DNA from: Arenibacter nanhaiticus
GTDB lineage: Bacteria; Bacteroidota; Bacteroidia; Flavobacteriales; Flavobacteriaceae
DNA: 64,000 nt
Direction: 5' to 3'
Assembly: GCF_900141935.1 (NCBI RefSeq)
Contig: NZ_FQYX01000001.1
Coordinates: 66,786-130,785 of the forward strand
Part shown: positions 33,142 through 42,142 of the stretch, in pieces
Numbering within the stretch: the stretch's first letter is position 1
How the letters are laid out: each line of letters opens with the position of its first letter
The notes under the pieces: model-generated
Told to the model about the DNA's origin: nothing
Seen by the model: the letters and a program-made list of their open reading frames with translations, nothing else
The model's database searches: none
Program-made: the position numbers and the translations under genes

Positions 33142-35676
33142 TTGAAACTCCGCCATACTCTTATAGCACTACCCCTTTTAGGAGGAATCCTTTTTAACGC
33201 CTGTTCTACTAAAAAGGACACCTTTGTAAATCGCAATTGGCATGCGATGAATACCAAGTACAATACTTTGTACAACGGAAATCTTGCCTTTGAAGAAGGA
33301 CGCCAAGGGCTTAACGATACTTACCGGGACAATTATTGGGAGATACTGCCCGTAGAGCGGATGGAGGTGACCGATGATATAAAATTAGATTCGGAAGACA
33401 ACAATCCCAACTTTATCATTGCCGAAGAGAAGGCTGCCAAAGCCATACAGAAGCACAGTATGATGATAAAGGATACCGAACACAACCCCCAAACCGACGA
33501 AGCTTTTCTACTGCTGGGGAAGGCGCGGTATTTTGATCAGCGATACATTCCTGCCCTGGAGGCTTTTAATTATATATTAAACCGATATACCTATAGCGAT
33601 AAGCTGAATGAAGCGGTGATATGGCGCGAAAAAGTGAATATACGCCTCGAAAATGAGGAGATAGCCCTAGAAAATCTTAAGCGCCTTTTAAAGTTGTACC
33701 GCCTTAAGGATCAGGAGTATGCCGATGCCCGTGCTATGATGGGGCAGGCCTATATTAATTTAAAAGTAGTAGATACTGCTATTCAGCAGTTAAAAATAGC
33801 ATCGGCCTATACCCGAAAAAATCCGGAAAAAGGACGGTACTATTATATTATAGGGCAATTGTACAATCAGTTGGGGAAAAAGGACAGTGCCAATATGGCC
33901 TTTGATCAGGTAATAGCCCTAAACAGGAGTTCGCCCCGAGTGTATAAGGTGAATGCTGAACTTCAGAAAATCCAGAATACCGTAATTACCGAAGAAAATA
34001 AGGAAGCGGTATTTGAGTTTCTTTCGGAAATGGAAGAAAACAGGGAAAACAGGCCTTTTTTAAATAAAATCTACCATCAATTGGCCCAATACCACTTGGG
34101 CGATGGGTCCGATAGTTTGGCCTTGGACTATTTTAACAAATCCTTGCGGGCTACCGAGCGGATGCCACAGTTAAATGCGCTGAATTACGAGGCAATGGCC
34201 CTATACAATTTTGAGGACAATAACTATAAGGTGGCGGGCGCCTACTATGACAGCGTTCTGTTGAACCTTCCTGAAAACACCAATAAATATAGGGTGGTCA
34301 AAAAGAAATTGGACAATCTGCAAGACGTTATAAAATACGAGGATATTGCCAAAGATACCGATAGTATCATTAGCCTTTATGAAATGCCCTTAACGGCTAG
34401 GGAGACCTATTTTAAGGACTATATTGCCCAATTAAGGGCAGCGAAGGAGGAAGCACAAAAGGGGAAGGATAAACTTATAAATACAGGGGTGGCCTCCTTT
34501 GGCAATGCCAAAGGGGGTAAAGACAGCCAAGGGAAATTTTATTTCTACAATGTTACCGCCCTTGGCTATGGAAAAACCGATTTTAAGTCCAGATGGGGGA
34601 ACCGTGTTTTGGAAGACGATTGGCGATGGTCTACTAAAACCAAGGTGCAGGCGCAATATGCCGATACGCCCATGGACCGGGCAGAGGCTCCTTTGGCCGC
34701 GACGGACGAGCAGCAATACAATCTAGATTTTTACTTGGAAAGCATTCCACAAGAAGAGGCTATTATCGATAGCCTTCGCAGGGAGCGCAATTTCGCCAAC
34801 TATCAATTGGGGTTGATTTATAAAGAAAAATTTAAAGAAAATCATTTGGCTGCTGCCAAGCTCGAGGCCGTCCTAAAATCGGCTCCCGAAGAGCGCCTTA
34901 TCATTCCGTCTAAATACAACCTGTACAAAATTTACGAGGAGGAGGGGAGTCCGCTTGTAGTATCCATGAAGAACGATATAATAGCGAATCATCCCGAATC
35001 GCGCTATGCCGAAATCCTCATCAATCCACAGGCGATATTACAGGGCAGTGTAGAGAGTCCCGATGCCAAATACGGTGAATTGTACAAGATGTTCCAAAAT
35101 CAGGAATATGTGGCAGTCATTGCCCAGGCCGAGGAAAATATCGCCAAATATACCGGTGACCCCATAGTGCCAAAATTGGAGATGCTAAAGGCAAATGCCA
35201 TAGGAAGGGTCATGGGGTACGAAGATTTTAAGGAAGCTTTGAATTTTGTAGCGCTGAACTATCCTAACCATCCCGAAGGCAAAAAGGCCCAGGCCATGGT
35301 AAACGATCTCTTGCCAAGATTGTCGAATACGGATTTTATAAGGGCGTCCGAAGAAGGGAGTAGGGGAAATTGGAAGTTGGTTTTTCCTATGAAAATAAAG
35401 GACAATGCCAAGGCTTTGAAGCTGAAGGCGCTGTTAGAAAAATCGATGAAGGATTTAAAATACACCCATAAGATTTCCAAAGACATTTATACTATTGAGG
35501 ATCAGTTTGTAATCGTCCATGGCTTTTTGTCCGAAGAGTATGCTCTGGGATATGCCGAACTGTTAAAAAACAACAAGGACTATCTAGTCAATGATGAGAA
35601 TTTCGTAATTTTATCGACCAATTATAAAATAGTTCAAATCCATAAAAATCTGCAGGCCTACAGGGCGCAGCAATAA
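33142..35676 (+). CDS. sprE: Gliding motility / type IX secretion lipoprotein SprE (PorW-like)
   Basis: 844 residues. The TTG at 33142 begins a lipoprotein signal peptide, LRHTLIALPLLGGILFNAC with Cys at about 21. The rest is rich in helical tetratricopeptide-type repeats (for example YADARAMMGQAYINLKVVDTAIQQL and PEKGRYYYIIGQLYNQLGKKDSANMAFDQV). SprE, known from Flavobacterium johnsoniae, is needed for gliding and protein secretion through the type IX system. Position directly before a bactofilin and the ATP synthase operon also fits flavobacterial genomes. The C-terminal part (about 750-844) reads like a small sensor or SPOR-type fold. Confidence 0.88.
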   Translation: MKLRHTLIALPLLGGILFNACSTKKDTFVNRNWHAMNTKYNTLYNGNLAFEEGRQGLNDTYRDNYWEILPVERMEVTDDIKLDSEDNNPNFIIAEEKAAKAIQKHSMMIKDTEHNPQTDEAFLLLGKARYFDQRYIPALEAFNYILNRYTYSDKLNEAVIWREKVNIRLENEEIALENLKRLLKLYRLKDQEYADARAMMGQAYINLKVVDTAIQQLKIASAYTRKNPEKGRYYYIIGQLYNQLGKKDSANMAFDQVIALNRSSPRVYKVNAELQKIQNTVITEENKEAVFEFLSEMEENRENRPFLNKIYHQLAQYHLGDGSDSLALDYFNKSLRATERMPQLNALNYEAMALYNFEDNNYKVAGAYYDSVLLNLPENTNKYRVVKKKLDNLQDVIKYEDIAKDTDSIISLYEMPLTARETYFKDYIAQLRAAKEEAQKGKDKLINTGVASFGNAKGGKDSQGKFYFYNVTALGYGKTDFKSRWGNRVLEDDWRWSTKTKVQAQYADTPMDRAEAPLAATDEQQYNLDFYLESIPQEEAIIDSLRRERNFANYQLGLIYKEKFKENHLAAAKLEAVLKSAPEERLIIPSKYNLYKIYEEEGSPLVVSMKNDIIANHPESRYAEILINPQAILQGSVESPDAKYGELYKMFQNQEYVAVIAQAEENIAKYTGDPIVPKLEMLKANAIGRVMGYEDFKEALNFVALNYPNHPEGKKAQAMVNDLLPRLSNTDFIRASEEGSRGNWKLVFPMKIKDNAKALKLKALLEKSMKDLKYTHKISKDIYTIEDQFVIVHGFLSEEYALGYAELLKNNKDYLVNDENFVILSTNYKIVQIHKNLQAYRAQQ

Positions 35677-35695
35677 TCCCCAAAATCATACAGTA

Positions 35696-36115
35696 ATGTT
35701 TTCAGACAACAAAAAACCTCGTTTATCACCAGAGATCGGTGGGCAACCGAACAGAATTGAGAAAAACACCAAAATTAAAGGCGATATTATTTCCGAAGCC
35801 GATTTTAGGATCGATGGAAAATTGGACGGGAACCTGAAAACTTCCGGAAAAGTAGTGATCGGTGTCGATGGTTATATTCAAGGGAAAGTAGAATGTGTAA
35901 ATGCCGATATAGAAGGCAGTTTTAACGGAGAGCTTTTGGTGAGCGAACTTTTGACCTTAAAGGAGTCTGCCGTGATAGAAGGGGCTGTTACCGTCGCTAA
36001 ATTGGCCATAGAGCCCGGGGCGACCTTTAATGCTACCTGTACCATGAAGGGCAAGGAATCGCTCAGCAATAACAAAAAGCAGATCTTCAAGAATGAAAAA
36101 GAAAAAGTCTCCTGA
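35696..36115 (+). CDS. Bactofilin (polymer-forming cytoskeletal protein)
   Basis: 139 residues. The central beta-helix domain is recognisable from regular hydrophobic spacing: NTKIKGDIISEADFRIDGKLDGNLKTSGKVVIGVDGYIQGKVEC and onward. Bactofilins polymerise without nucleotide on the inner membrane and help in cell shape or placement of envelope machinery. It starts 19 bases after sprE and overlaps the next gene (atpZ) by 23 bases, so the sprE-bactofilin-ATP synthase set is likely linked in transcription. Confidence 0.92.
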   Translation: MFSDNKKPRLSPEIGGQPNRIEKNTKIKGDIISEADFRIDGKLDGNLKTSGKVVIGVDGYIQGKVECVNADIEGSFNGELLVSELLTLKESAVIEGAVTVAKLAIEPGATFNATCTMKGKESLSNNKKQIFKNEKEKVS

Positions 36116-36332
36116 TACCTCTAAAAAAATAAGCAAGTTTATTCAGTTTACCGGTTTGTCCTTTCAAATCGGTATTACTATTTATTTGGGGAATTGGTTA
36201 GGGACGTGGTTGGACGAAAAATACCAAACGGACAACCAATTGTATACGAATATTTGTACCTTGGCCGCTATTTTTCTGGCTATGGGCTCGGCTATAGTCC
36301 AGGTAATTCGGATTTCCAAAAAAGAAGAGTAA
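36093..36332 (+). CDS. AtpZ/AtpI family protein
   Basis: 79 residues with two hydrophobic segments (GLSFQIGITIYLGNWLGTWLD and TNICTLAAIFLAMGSAIVQVI), the hallmark of AtpZ/AtpI, small proteins that assist ATP synthase assembly or Mg uptake. It overlaps the bactofilin end and shares the stop/start TAATG with the next gene (36330-36334), so the three are translationally coupled. Confidence 0.85.
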   Translation: MKKKKSPDTSKKISKFIQFTGLSFQIGITIYLGNWLGTWLDEKYQTDNQLYTNICTLAAIFLAMGSAIVQVIRISKKEE

Positions 36333-36712
36333 TGGTAAAGAGATTATTGAGTTTTTTATGGGTGGCGATTGCCGTCTTTGTGATTGGTTTTTTACTTCAT
36401 AATTATTTGTTGCAACACTGGAATGTAAGTCTGCGCTACAATTTGTTTTCGGTATACCTGTTTCATTTTGTGGCTAGTTCTGTAGTGTATTTATTACTGG
36501 AATTTGTCTATTCGTATGTGCCCGACCAAGTTGGGTACGGATTTTTAATGGGTGTTTTTATAAAGATCGGAGTCTTTGTACTCGTTTTTCAGACCCCTAT
36601 TTTCTACACCGAGGACATGCCGTTATACGAGCGTTTGCCTTTGGTATTGCCGCTTTTTATGTTTTTGGGAGTAGAAGTTTGGAGTATTGCAAAATTATTG
36701 AATTTAAAATAG
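36332..36712 (+). CDS. Small four-helix membrane protein of the ATP synthase operon (DUF6168-like)
   Basis: 126 residues with four hydrophobic segments: LLSFLWVAIAVFVIGFLL, YLFHFVASSVVYLLLEF, FLMGVFIKIGVFVLVF and LVLPLFMFLGVEVW. A longer frame from 36194 runs through atpZ, but the ATG at 36332 overlapping the atpZ stop is the natural start. It occupies the place of AtpI in other operons and may do a similar job; I know it only as a conserved flavobacterial family. Confidence 0.72.
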   Translation: MVKRLLSFLWVAIAVFVIGFLLHNYLLQHWNVSLRYNLFSVYLFHFVASSVVYLLLEFVYSYVPDQVGYGFLMGVFIKIGVFVLVFQTPIFYTEDMPLYERLPLVLPLFMFLGVEVWSIAKLLNLK

Positions 36713-36772
36713 GGTTTTTATAAATTAACAAAATCGACTCAGAAAAGGCATAGATATTATAAATATATTGAA

Positions 36773-36780
36773 TACCTTTG
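36773..36780 (+). promoter_or_regulatory. -7 promoter element (TACCTTTG) before atpB
   Basis: Perfect TAnnTTTG, 27 bases upstream of ATG 36807. It lies downstream of the alternative TTG start at 36768 and therefore favours 36807. No clear -33 TTG was found. Confidence 0.5.
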
Positions 36781-36806
36781 CCGAAATTTTTGAGAGCATA
36801 AAAGCT

Positions 36807-37916
36807 ATGTTGGTAAAAAGTAAATGGTTAAGCAAGAGACCCACAAAACTCTTCGCATTGGTATTAGGATTGTTTTTTTCATTGTCTACATATGCAGGCG
36901 GAAAAAAGGGTGATCCCATTGATACCCAAGAGGAAATTAGTGCATATATCATGCATCACCTTCAGGATTCCCATGATTTCACACTCTACAGTAGTGCGAA
37001 AACAGGAAAACATTACGGCTTTCCATTGCCGGTAATTCTCTGGACAAGTGAAGGTTTGGTGACATTTATGTCGTCGGAGTTTCAACATGATGACAATGGT
37101 GAGGTAATCGTTGAGAAGAACGGTTTGAAGTTTGCCAAGATCCACACTAAAATTTATGAGTTGAATCCTGGGGAGGATGTTGTTGTTTTTGACGACAAGC
37201 ATCATGCCACGAACGCTGTAAGGCCTTTGGATTTGTCCATTACCAAGTCTGTTGTCGGGATGTTGTTAACGGCGGTCTTGATGTTCTTAGGGTTTGTTTC
37301 CTTGGCAAGAGGGTACAAGAAAGGACCTATTCCAACTGGTGTAGCCAGAGGGTTGGAGCCGTTGGTGATCTACGTACGAGATGAAATTGCCAGGCCCAAT
37401 ATTGGGGATAAGAAGTACAGACAGTTTATGGGCTTTTTATTGACCGTGTTTTTCTTTATATGGACTTTGAACCTATTGGGGTTGACGCCGCTAGGGTTTA
37501 ACGTGACGGGGAATATTGCCGTAACTTTTTGTTTGGCCTTATGTACGTTCTTGATTACACAGTTCAAGGCCAACAAGGATTATTGGAAACATATTTTCTG
37601 GATGCCAGGAGTTCCTGTTCCAATGAAGCTTATTCTAATTCCGATTGAACTGTTGGGAACTTTGACAAGACCGTTTTCGCTTATGATTCGTTTGTTCGCG
37701 AATATGTCTGCAGGTCACATTGTAGTGATGAGTCTTATATCGGTGATGATTACTTTGAAAGTAGTTATGGGGCCGGTTGCCTCTACAGGGCTATCTTTTG
37801 TACTGTCGTTGTTTTTGACAATTCTTGAGATTTTAATAGCCTTTTTGCAGGCGTTTATCTTTACCATGTTGTCTGCGGTATTTATCGGGATGGCGGTACA
37901 GGATCACGAGCATTAA
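36807..37916 (+). CDS. atpB: F1Fo ATP synthase subunit a
   Basis: It forms the proton half-channels beside the c-ring. About 369 residues from ATG 36807. A signal-like segment (PTKLFALVLGLFFSLSTYA) and a soluble domain of about 120 residues (35-150) precede the first ordinary membrane helix; this long N-terminal domain is typical of Bacteroidota. The core has NVTGNIAVTFCLALCTF, ELLGTLTRPFSLMIRLFANMSAGH with the essential Arg in MIRLFANM. It is followed 51 bases later by atpE. Confidence 0.95.
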   Translation: MLVKSKWLSKRPTKLFALVLGLFFSLSTYAGGKKGDPIDTQEEISAYIMHHLQDSHDFTLYSSAKTGKHYGFPLPVILWTSEGLVTFMSSEFQHDDNGEVIVEKNGLKFAKIHTKIYELNPGEDVVVFDDKHHATNAVRPLDLSITKSVVGMLLTAVLMFLGFVSLARGYKKGPIPTGVARGLEPLVIYVRDEIARPNIGDKKYRQFMGFLLTVFFFIWTLNLLGLTPLGFNVTGNIAVTFCLALCTFLITQFKANKDYWKHIFWMPGVPVPMKLILIPIELLGTLTRPFSLMIRLFANMSAGHIVVMSLISVMITLKVVMGPVASTGLSFVLSLFLTILEILIAFLQAFIFTMLSAVFIGMAVQDHEH

Positions 37917-37945
37917 TAAATAAGAGTATTACAATTTTCGTTTAA

Positions 37946-38161
<216 letters not shown>

Positions 38162-38174
38162 TCTTTTTGAACAG

Positions 38175-38209
38175 ACATCTTTTTGCAACGGTTGGTTGCA
38201 AAAAGATGT
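38175..38209 (+). promoter_or_regulatory. Intercistronic 15-bp stem-loop between atpE and atpF
   Basis: ACATCTTTTTGCAAC (38175-38189) pairs perfectly with GTTGCAAAAAGATGT (38195-38209) around loop GGTTG. The short T-run after it is weak (TCTTTT). It could protect the upstream atpE message or partly terminate, raising c-subunit output. Confidence 0.7.
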
Positions 38210-38252
38210 TCTTTTAACGAAAACGAATTTAGAAAAATAAATACTATATAAA

Positions 38253-38753
38253 ATGGATCAATTATTAAACGATTTTTCACCAGGGCTGTTTACAATGCAG
38301 TTAGTGATTTTGCTGGTTTTAATATTTTTGATGGCAAAGTTTGCCTGGAGACCTATCTTGGATGCCTTAAATGAAAGAGAAGAGGGGATCAGTGAAGCTT
38401 TGGCAGCTGCTGAGGAAGCGCGTAAGGAGATGCAAAACTTACAGGCTGACAATGAAAAAATGATCAAAGAAGCCCGTGCAGAACGTGAAGCGATGATTAG
38501 GGAGGCACGTGAAATGAAGGAGAAGATTATTGCCGATGCAAAGGAAACTGCGCAATTTGAAGGGGATAAAATGATTAAGCAGGCACAGTTGGCGATCGAA
38601 GCAGAGAAGAAAGCTGCTTTTGCAGAGCTTAAAAGTGAAGTAGCTAGTATTTCATTGGGAATAGCCGAGAAAATGATCAAAGGACAATTGTCTACCGAAA
38701 ACAAGCAATTAGAGTTGGTAGAAGAATTGATGGCAGATATTAAGCTTAACTAA
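38253..38753 (+). CDS. atpF: F1Fo ATP synthase subunit b
   Basis: 166 residues: one N-terminal membrane helix (FTMQLVILLVLIFLMAKFAW) and a long charged coiled coil (KEMQNLQADNEKMIKEARAEREA...), the peripheral stalk. It starts 43 bases after the intercistronic hairpin and ends 9 bases before atpH. Confidence 0.95.
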   Translation: MDQLLNDFSPGLFTMQLVILLVLIFLMAKFAWRPILDALNEREEGISEALAAAEEARKEMQNLQADNEKMIKEARAEREAMIREAREMKEKIIADAKETAQFEGDKMIKQAQLAIEAEKKAAFAELKSEVASISLGIAEKMIKGQLSTENKQLELVEELMADIKLN

Positions 38754-38762
38754 ACTAAAGAT

Positions 38763-39302
38763 ATGAACGAATCTAGAGCAGCCGTCCGTTATGCCAAAGC
38801 TATTTTGGACTTGGCAGTGGACAACAAGGCAACGGATGCGGTAGAAAAGGATATGCGTTCTGTAGTCAGTACTCTTACTGATAGTGCCGAACTTCGTGAG
38901 TTATTGGCGAATCCTGTAGTAAAATCTCATTTAAAGAAAGTAGTTCTTTTAGATGTTTTTAAAGGGAGTAATGCTATTACCGAAGGCTTGATCAATGTTT
39001 TGGTAGAGAACAAAAGAATAGGGTTGCTAAATATGGTGGCCGAGAAGTTCATTCTTTTAAACGAAGCGCGCAAAGGACAGGGAGTGGCGTATGTGACGAC
39101 CGCCGTAGCGTTAACACCAGCATTGGAAAAGAAGATTATAAAGCAGGTTGTGGAAATGACCGGCAATGAATCTACTTTAGAGAATACAATAGATGAAAGC
39201 ATTATTGGTGGTTTCATCTTACGAGTAGGCGATTTACAGTACGATGCCAGTATCGCACATAAATTGAGTAGCTTAAAACGAGAATTTACAAATAGTCTAT
39301 AA
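38763..39302 (+). CDS. atpH: F1Fo ATP synthase subunit delta
   Basis: 179 residues, the usual length. It links the stalk to the top of F1. Typical segments are the N-terminal ESRAAVRYAKAILDLAVDN, LVENKRIGLLNMVAEKFI and the C-terminal IDESIIGGFILRVGDLQYDASI. Spacing of 9 bases from atpF and 59 to atpA keeps it in the operon. Confidence 0.95.
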   Translation: MNESRAAVRYAKAILDLAVDNKATDAVEKDMRSVVSTLTDSAELRELLANPVVKSHLKKVVLLDVFKGSNAITEGLINVLVENKRIGLLNMVAEKFILLNEARKGQGVAYVTTAVALTPALEKKIIKQVVEMTGNESTLENTIDESIIGGFILRVGDLQYDASIAHKLSSLKREFTNSL

Positions 39303-39361
39303 ATAATTTTTTTGGCCAAAAGTCCATTTAGGTCTTTGTCCTAATCTTATATCTATAACAA

Positions 39362-40939
39362 ATGGCAGGAGTAAAAGCCGCTGAAGTTTCAGCAATATTA
39401 AAAAATCAATTATCAGGATACGAAGCCTCCGCTTCCTTAAACGAAGTCGGTACGGTTTTACAAGTAGGTGATGGTATCGCTAGAGTTTACGGACTATCGA
39501 ACGTAGAGTATGGCGAATTGGTAGAGTTCGAGGGGGGTCTTCAAGGGATCGTTCTTAACTTAGAAGAAGATAATGTTGGTGTGGTATTGTTGAGCCCTTC
39601 TAGAGATGTTAAAGAAGGTTCAGTGGTAAAACGTACACAATCTATTGCCTCTATAAAAGTAGGTGAAGGTATTGTAGGACGTGTTGTTGATACTCTTGGA
39701 TCACCAATTGACGGGAAAGGACCTATCGAAGGTAAAGTATACGATATGCCATTGGAGCGTAAGGCGCCAGGGGTTATCTATCGTCAGCCGGTAAACGAGC
39801 CCTTGCAAACGGGAATTAAAGCGATCGATGCCATGATCCCTGTAGGTAGAGGACAGCGTGAGCTTGTGATTGGTGACCGTCAAACAGGTAAGACCACTGT
39901 TTGTATCGATACCATCCTAAACCAAAAAGAATTTTACGATGCTGGGGAACCAGTGTATTGTATCTATGTTGCTATTGGGCAAAAAGCCTCTACAGTAGCA
40001 AACATCGCAAAAACATTAGAAGATAACGGTGCTTTGGCATATACTACAATTGTAGCGGCCAATGCTTCCGATCCTGCAGCAATGCAGGTATATGCTCCTT
40101 TCGCCGGTGCGGCCATCGGAGAGTATTTTAGAGATACAGGACGTCCTGCACTTATTATCTATGACGATTTATCCAAACAAGCGGTAGCTTACCGTGAGGT
40201 TTCTTTGTTGTTAAGAAGACCACCGGGACGTGAGGCCTACCCTGGAGACGTTTTCTTCCTTCACTCTAGATTGTTGGAGCGTGCGGCAAAAGTGATCGCT
40301 GATGATACCATTGCCAAGGATATGAACGATTTGCCAGACAACTTGAAGCCAATCGTAAAAGGTGGCGGATCTTTAACGGCATTGCCAATTATAGAAACAC
40401 AAGCGGGTGACGTTTCTGCTTATATCCCAACCAACGTAATTTCTATTACCGACGGTCAGATTTTCTTGGAGCAAGATTTGTTCAACCAAGGGGTGCGTCC
40501 AGCAATTAACGTAGGTATATCGGTATCTCGTGTTGGTGGTAACGCTCAGATTAAATCGATGAAAAAGGTAGCAGGTACCTTAAAACTAGATCAGGCGCAG
40601 TTCCGAGAATTGGAGGCATTTGCTAAGTTTGGTTCCGATTTGGATGCAGCAACTTTAAACGTAATTGAAAAAGGTCGTAGAAACGTTGAGATCCTGAAGC
40701 AGGCACAAAACGATCCTTTTACAGTAGAAGATCAGGTAGCTATTATCTACGCAGGAGCTAAGAACTTGTTGAGAAATGTTCCTGTAGAAAAAGTAAAGGA
40801 GTTTGAAAAGGATTTCTTGGAATACCTAAATGCAAAACACAGAGATGTGTTGGACACTCTAAAGGCTGGAAAGTTAACGGACGAAGTTATAGAGACGATC
40901 TCTGCGGTTTGTAAAGAGTTAGCAGCGAAGTATAATTAA
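39362..40939 (+). CDS. atpA: F1Fo ATP synthase subunit alpha
   Basis: 525 residues, full length. The P-loop is GDRQTGKTT; the signature [14 protein letters not shown] and the arginine-finger region are present, as is [14 protein letters not shown]. It is the non-catalytic nucleotide-binding subunit of F1. The catalytic beta (atpD) and epsilon (atpC) genes are not in the window, as is usual in this phylum, where they lie in a separate operon. Confidence 0.98.
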   Translation: MAGVKAAEVSAILKNQLSGYEASASLNEVGTVLQVGDGIARVYGLSNVEYGELVEFEGGLQGIVLNLEEDNVGVVLLSPSRDVKEGSVVKRTQSIASIKVGEGIVGRVVDTLGSPIDGKGPIEGKVYDMPLERKAPGVIYRQPVNEPLQTGIKAIDAMIPVGRGQRELVIGDRQTGKTTVCIDTILNQKEFYDAGEPVYCIYVAIGQKASTVANIAKTLEDNGALAYTTIVAANASDPAAMQVYAPFAGAAIGEYFRDTGRPALIIYDDLSKQAVAYREVSLLLRRPPGREAYPGDVFFLHSRLLERAAKVIADDTIAKDMNDLPDNLKPIVKGGGSLTALPIIETQAGDVSAYIPTNVISITDGQIFLEQDLFNQGVRPAINVGISVSRVGGNAQIKSMKKVAGTLKLDQAQFRELEAFAKFGSDLDAATLNVIEKGRRNVEILKQAQNDPFTVEDQVAIIYAGAKNLLRNVPVEKVKEFEKDFLEYLNAKHRDVLDTLKAGKLTDEVIETISAVCKELAAKYN

Positions 40940-40946
40940 AGCATAG

Positions 40947-40968
40947 GCTACTCCCCGAGGGGAGTAGC
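40947..40968 (+). promoter_or_regulatory. Perfect GC-rich palindrome between atpA and atpG
   Basis: GCTACTCCCC and GGGGAGTAGC are exact complements with a 2-base centre (a tight hairpin with about 9 pairs in practice). It is not followed by a T-run, so it is more likely a message-stabilising or processing site than a terminator. Confidence 0.6.
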
Positions 40969-41044
40969 TACTTGTAGCTTTTATATTTTATATCAATGTT
41001 AATCAGTTCCTTTCGATTCGAAAGGATGTAGGATAGGAAAAAAA

Positions 41045-41905
41045 ATGGCAAACTTAAAAGAAATACGTAATAGGATTGCATCGGTATCTTCGACCATGCA
41101 GATCACCAGTGCCATGAAAATGGTATCGGCTGCAAAATTGAAGAAGGCACAGGATGCCATTACCGCTATGCGTCCTTATTCTGATAAACTATCGGAACTT
41201 TTACAAGGGTTGAGCTCCTCTATGGAAGCTGAATCTGGAAATCAATATTCCGAAGTCCGTGAAATCAACAAAGTATTGGTAGTGGTCGTAACCTCTAACC
41301 GTGGTTTGTGTGGTGCCTTTAATACCAATGTGATCAAACAAAGTACGGCCTTGATCGGAGGTAAATACGCCGGCAAGGAAGTGGACATTATGGCCATAGG
41401 GAAAAAAGGGGACGATATCTTAGGTAAAAAATACAATGTTATCGCCAACCATAGCGATATATTTGATGATCTTACTTTTGATAATGTTGCTGCTATTGCC
41501 GAAGATTTAATGAAGCTGTTTACAGATGGGACCTATGACAAAATTGAAATTGTTTACAACAAGTTCAAGAATGCCGCTACCCAGATTGTAATGACCGAGC
41601 AATTTTTACCAATTGTTCCCATGGAAGGTGAGGCCGATTTAAATGGTGACTATCTTTTTGAACCTTCTAAGGTCGAAATTATAGAGCAATTGATACCAAA
41701 GTCTCTTAAGACTCAATTGTACAAGGGTATTCGCGATTCTTTTGCTAGTGAACACGGGGCTCGTATGACCGCCATGCACAAGGCAACCGATAACGCAACA
41801 GAACTTAGAGATCAGTTGAAACTTACTTATAACAAAGCAAGACAAGCTGCTATTACTAACGAAATCTTGGAAATCGTTGGTGGGGCAGAAGCTTTGAACA
41901 ACTAA
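41045..41905 (+). CDS. atpG: F1Fo ATP synthase subunit gamma
   Basis: 286 residues. The rotor shaft is recognised by the N-terminal LKEIRNRIASVSSTMQITSAMKMVSAAKLKKAQ, the VTSNRGLCGAFN stretch and the C-terminal TELRDQLKLTYNKARQAAITNEILEIVGGAEAL. It ends the operon before a terminator at 41970. The 105-base spacer from atpA carries a palindrome and no gene. Confidence 0.97.
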   Translation: MANLKEIRNRIASVSSTMQITSAMKMVSAAKLKKAQDAITAMRPYSDKLSELLQGLSSSMEAESGNQYSEVREINKVLVVVVTSNRGLCGAFNTNVIKQSTALIGGKYAGKEVDIMAIGKKGDDILGKKYNVIANHSDIFDDLTFDNVAAIAEDLMKLFTDGTYDKIEIVYNKFKNAATQIVMTEQFLPIVPMEGEADLNGDYLFEPSKVEIIEQLIPKSLKTQLYKGIRDSFASEHGARMTAMHKATDNATELRDQLKLTYNKARQAAITNEILEIVGGAEALNN

Positions 41906-41969
41906 TATATAGAGGGTATAAGCTTGTTGTGCTAAGCAACAGTCTTTTATTTTCAAGAGAATATAAAAT

Positions 41970-41997
41970 TAACCTCACAGCAATGTGGGGTTTTTTT
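41970..41997 (+). terminator. Rho-independent terminator of the ATP synthase operon
   Basis: AACCTCACA / TGTGGGGTT with loop GCAA and seven T. It is 65 bases after the atpG stop. Confidence 0.85.
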
Positions 41998-42142
41998 ATG
42001 CCCGCACTTTTTAGGAAGTGGCCTTTTATGGTTAAAAATTCTTCAAATAGGATAACTTTCACCCCGTCTAGGTGCCAAACCTCAAAAGGTACTTTGTGGT
42101 GAGGGTATTAATAACTACTTTTAAAGCTTAATTTCAGAATTC

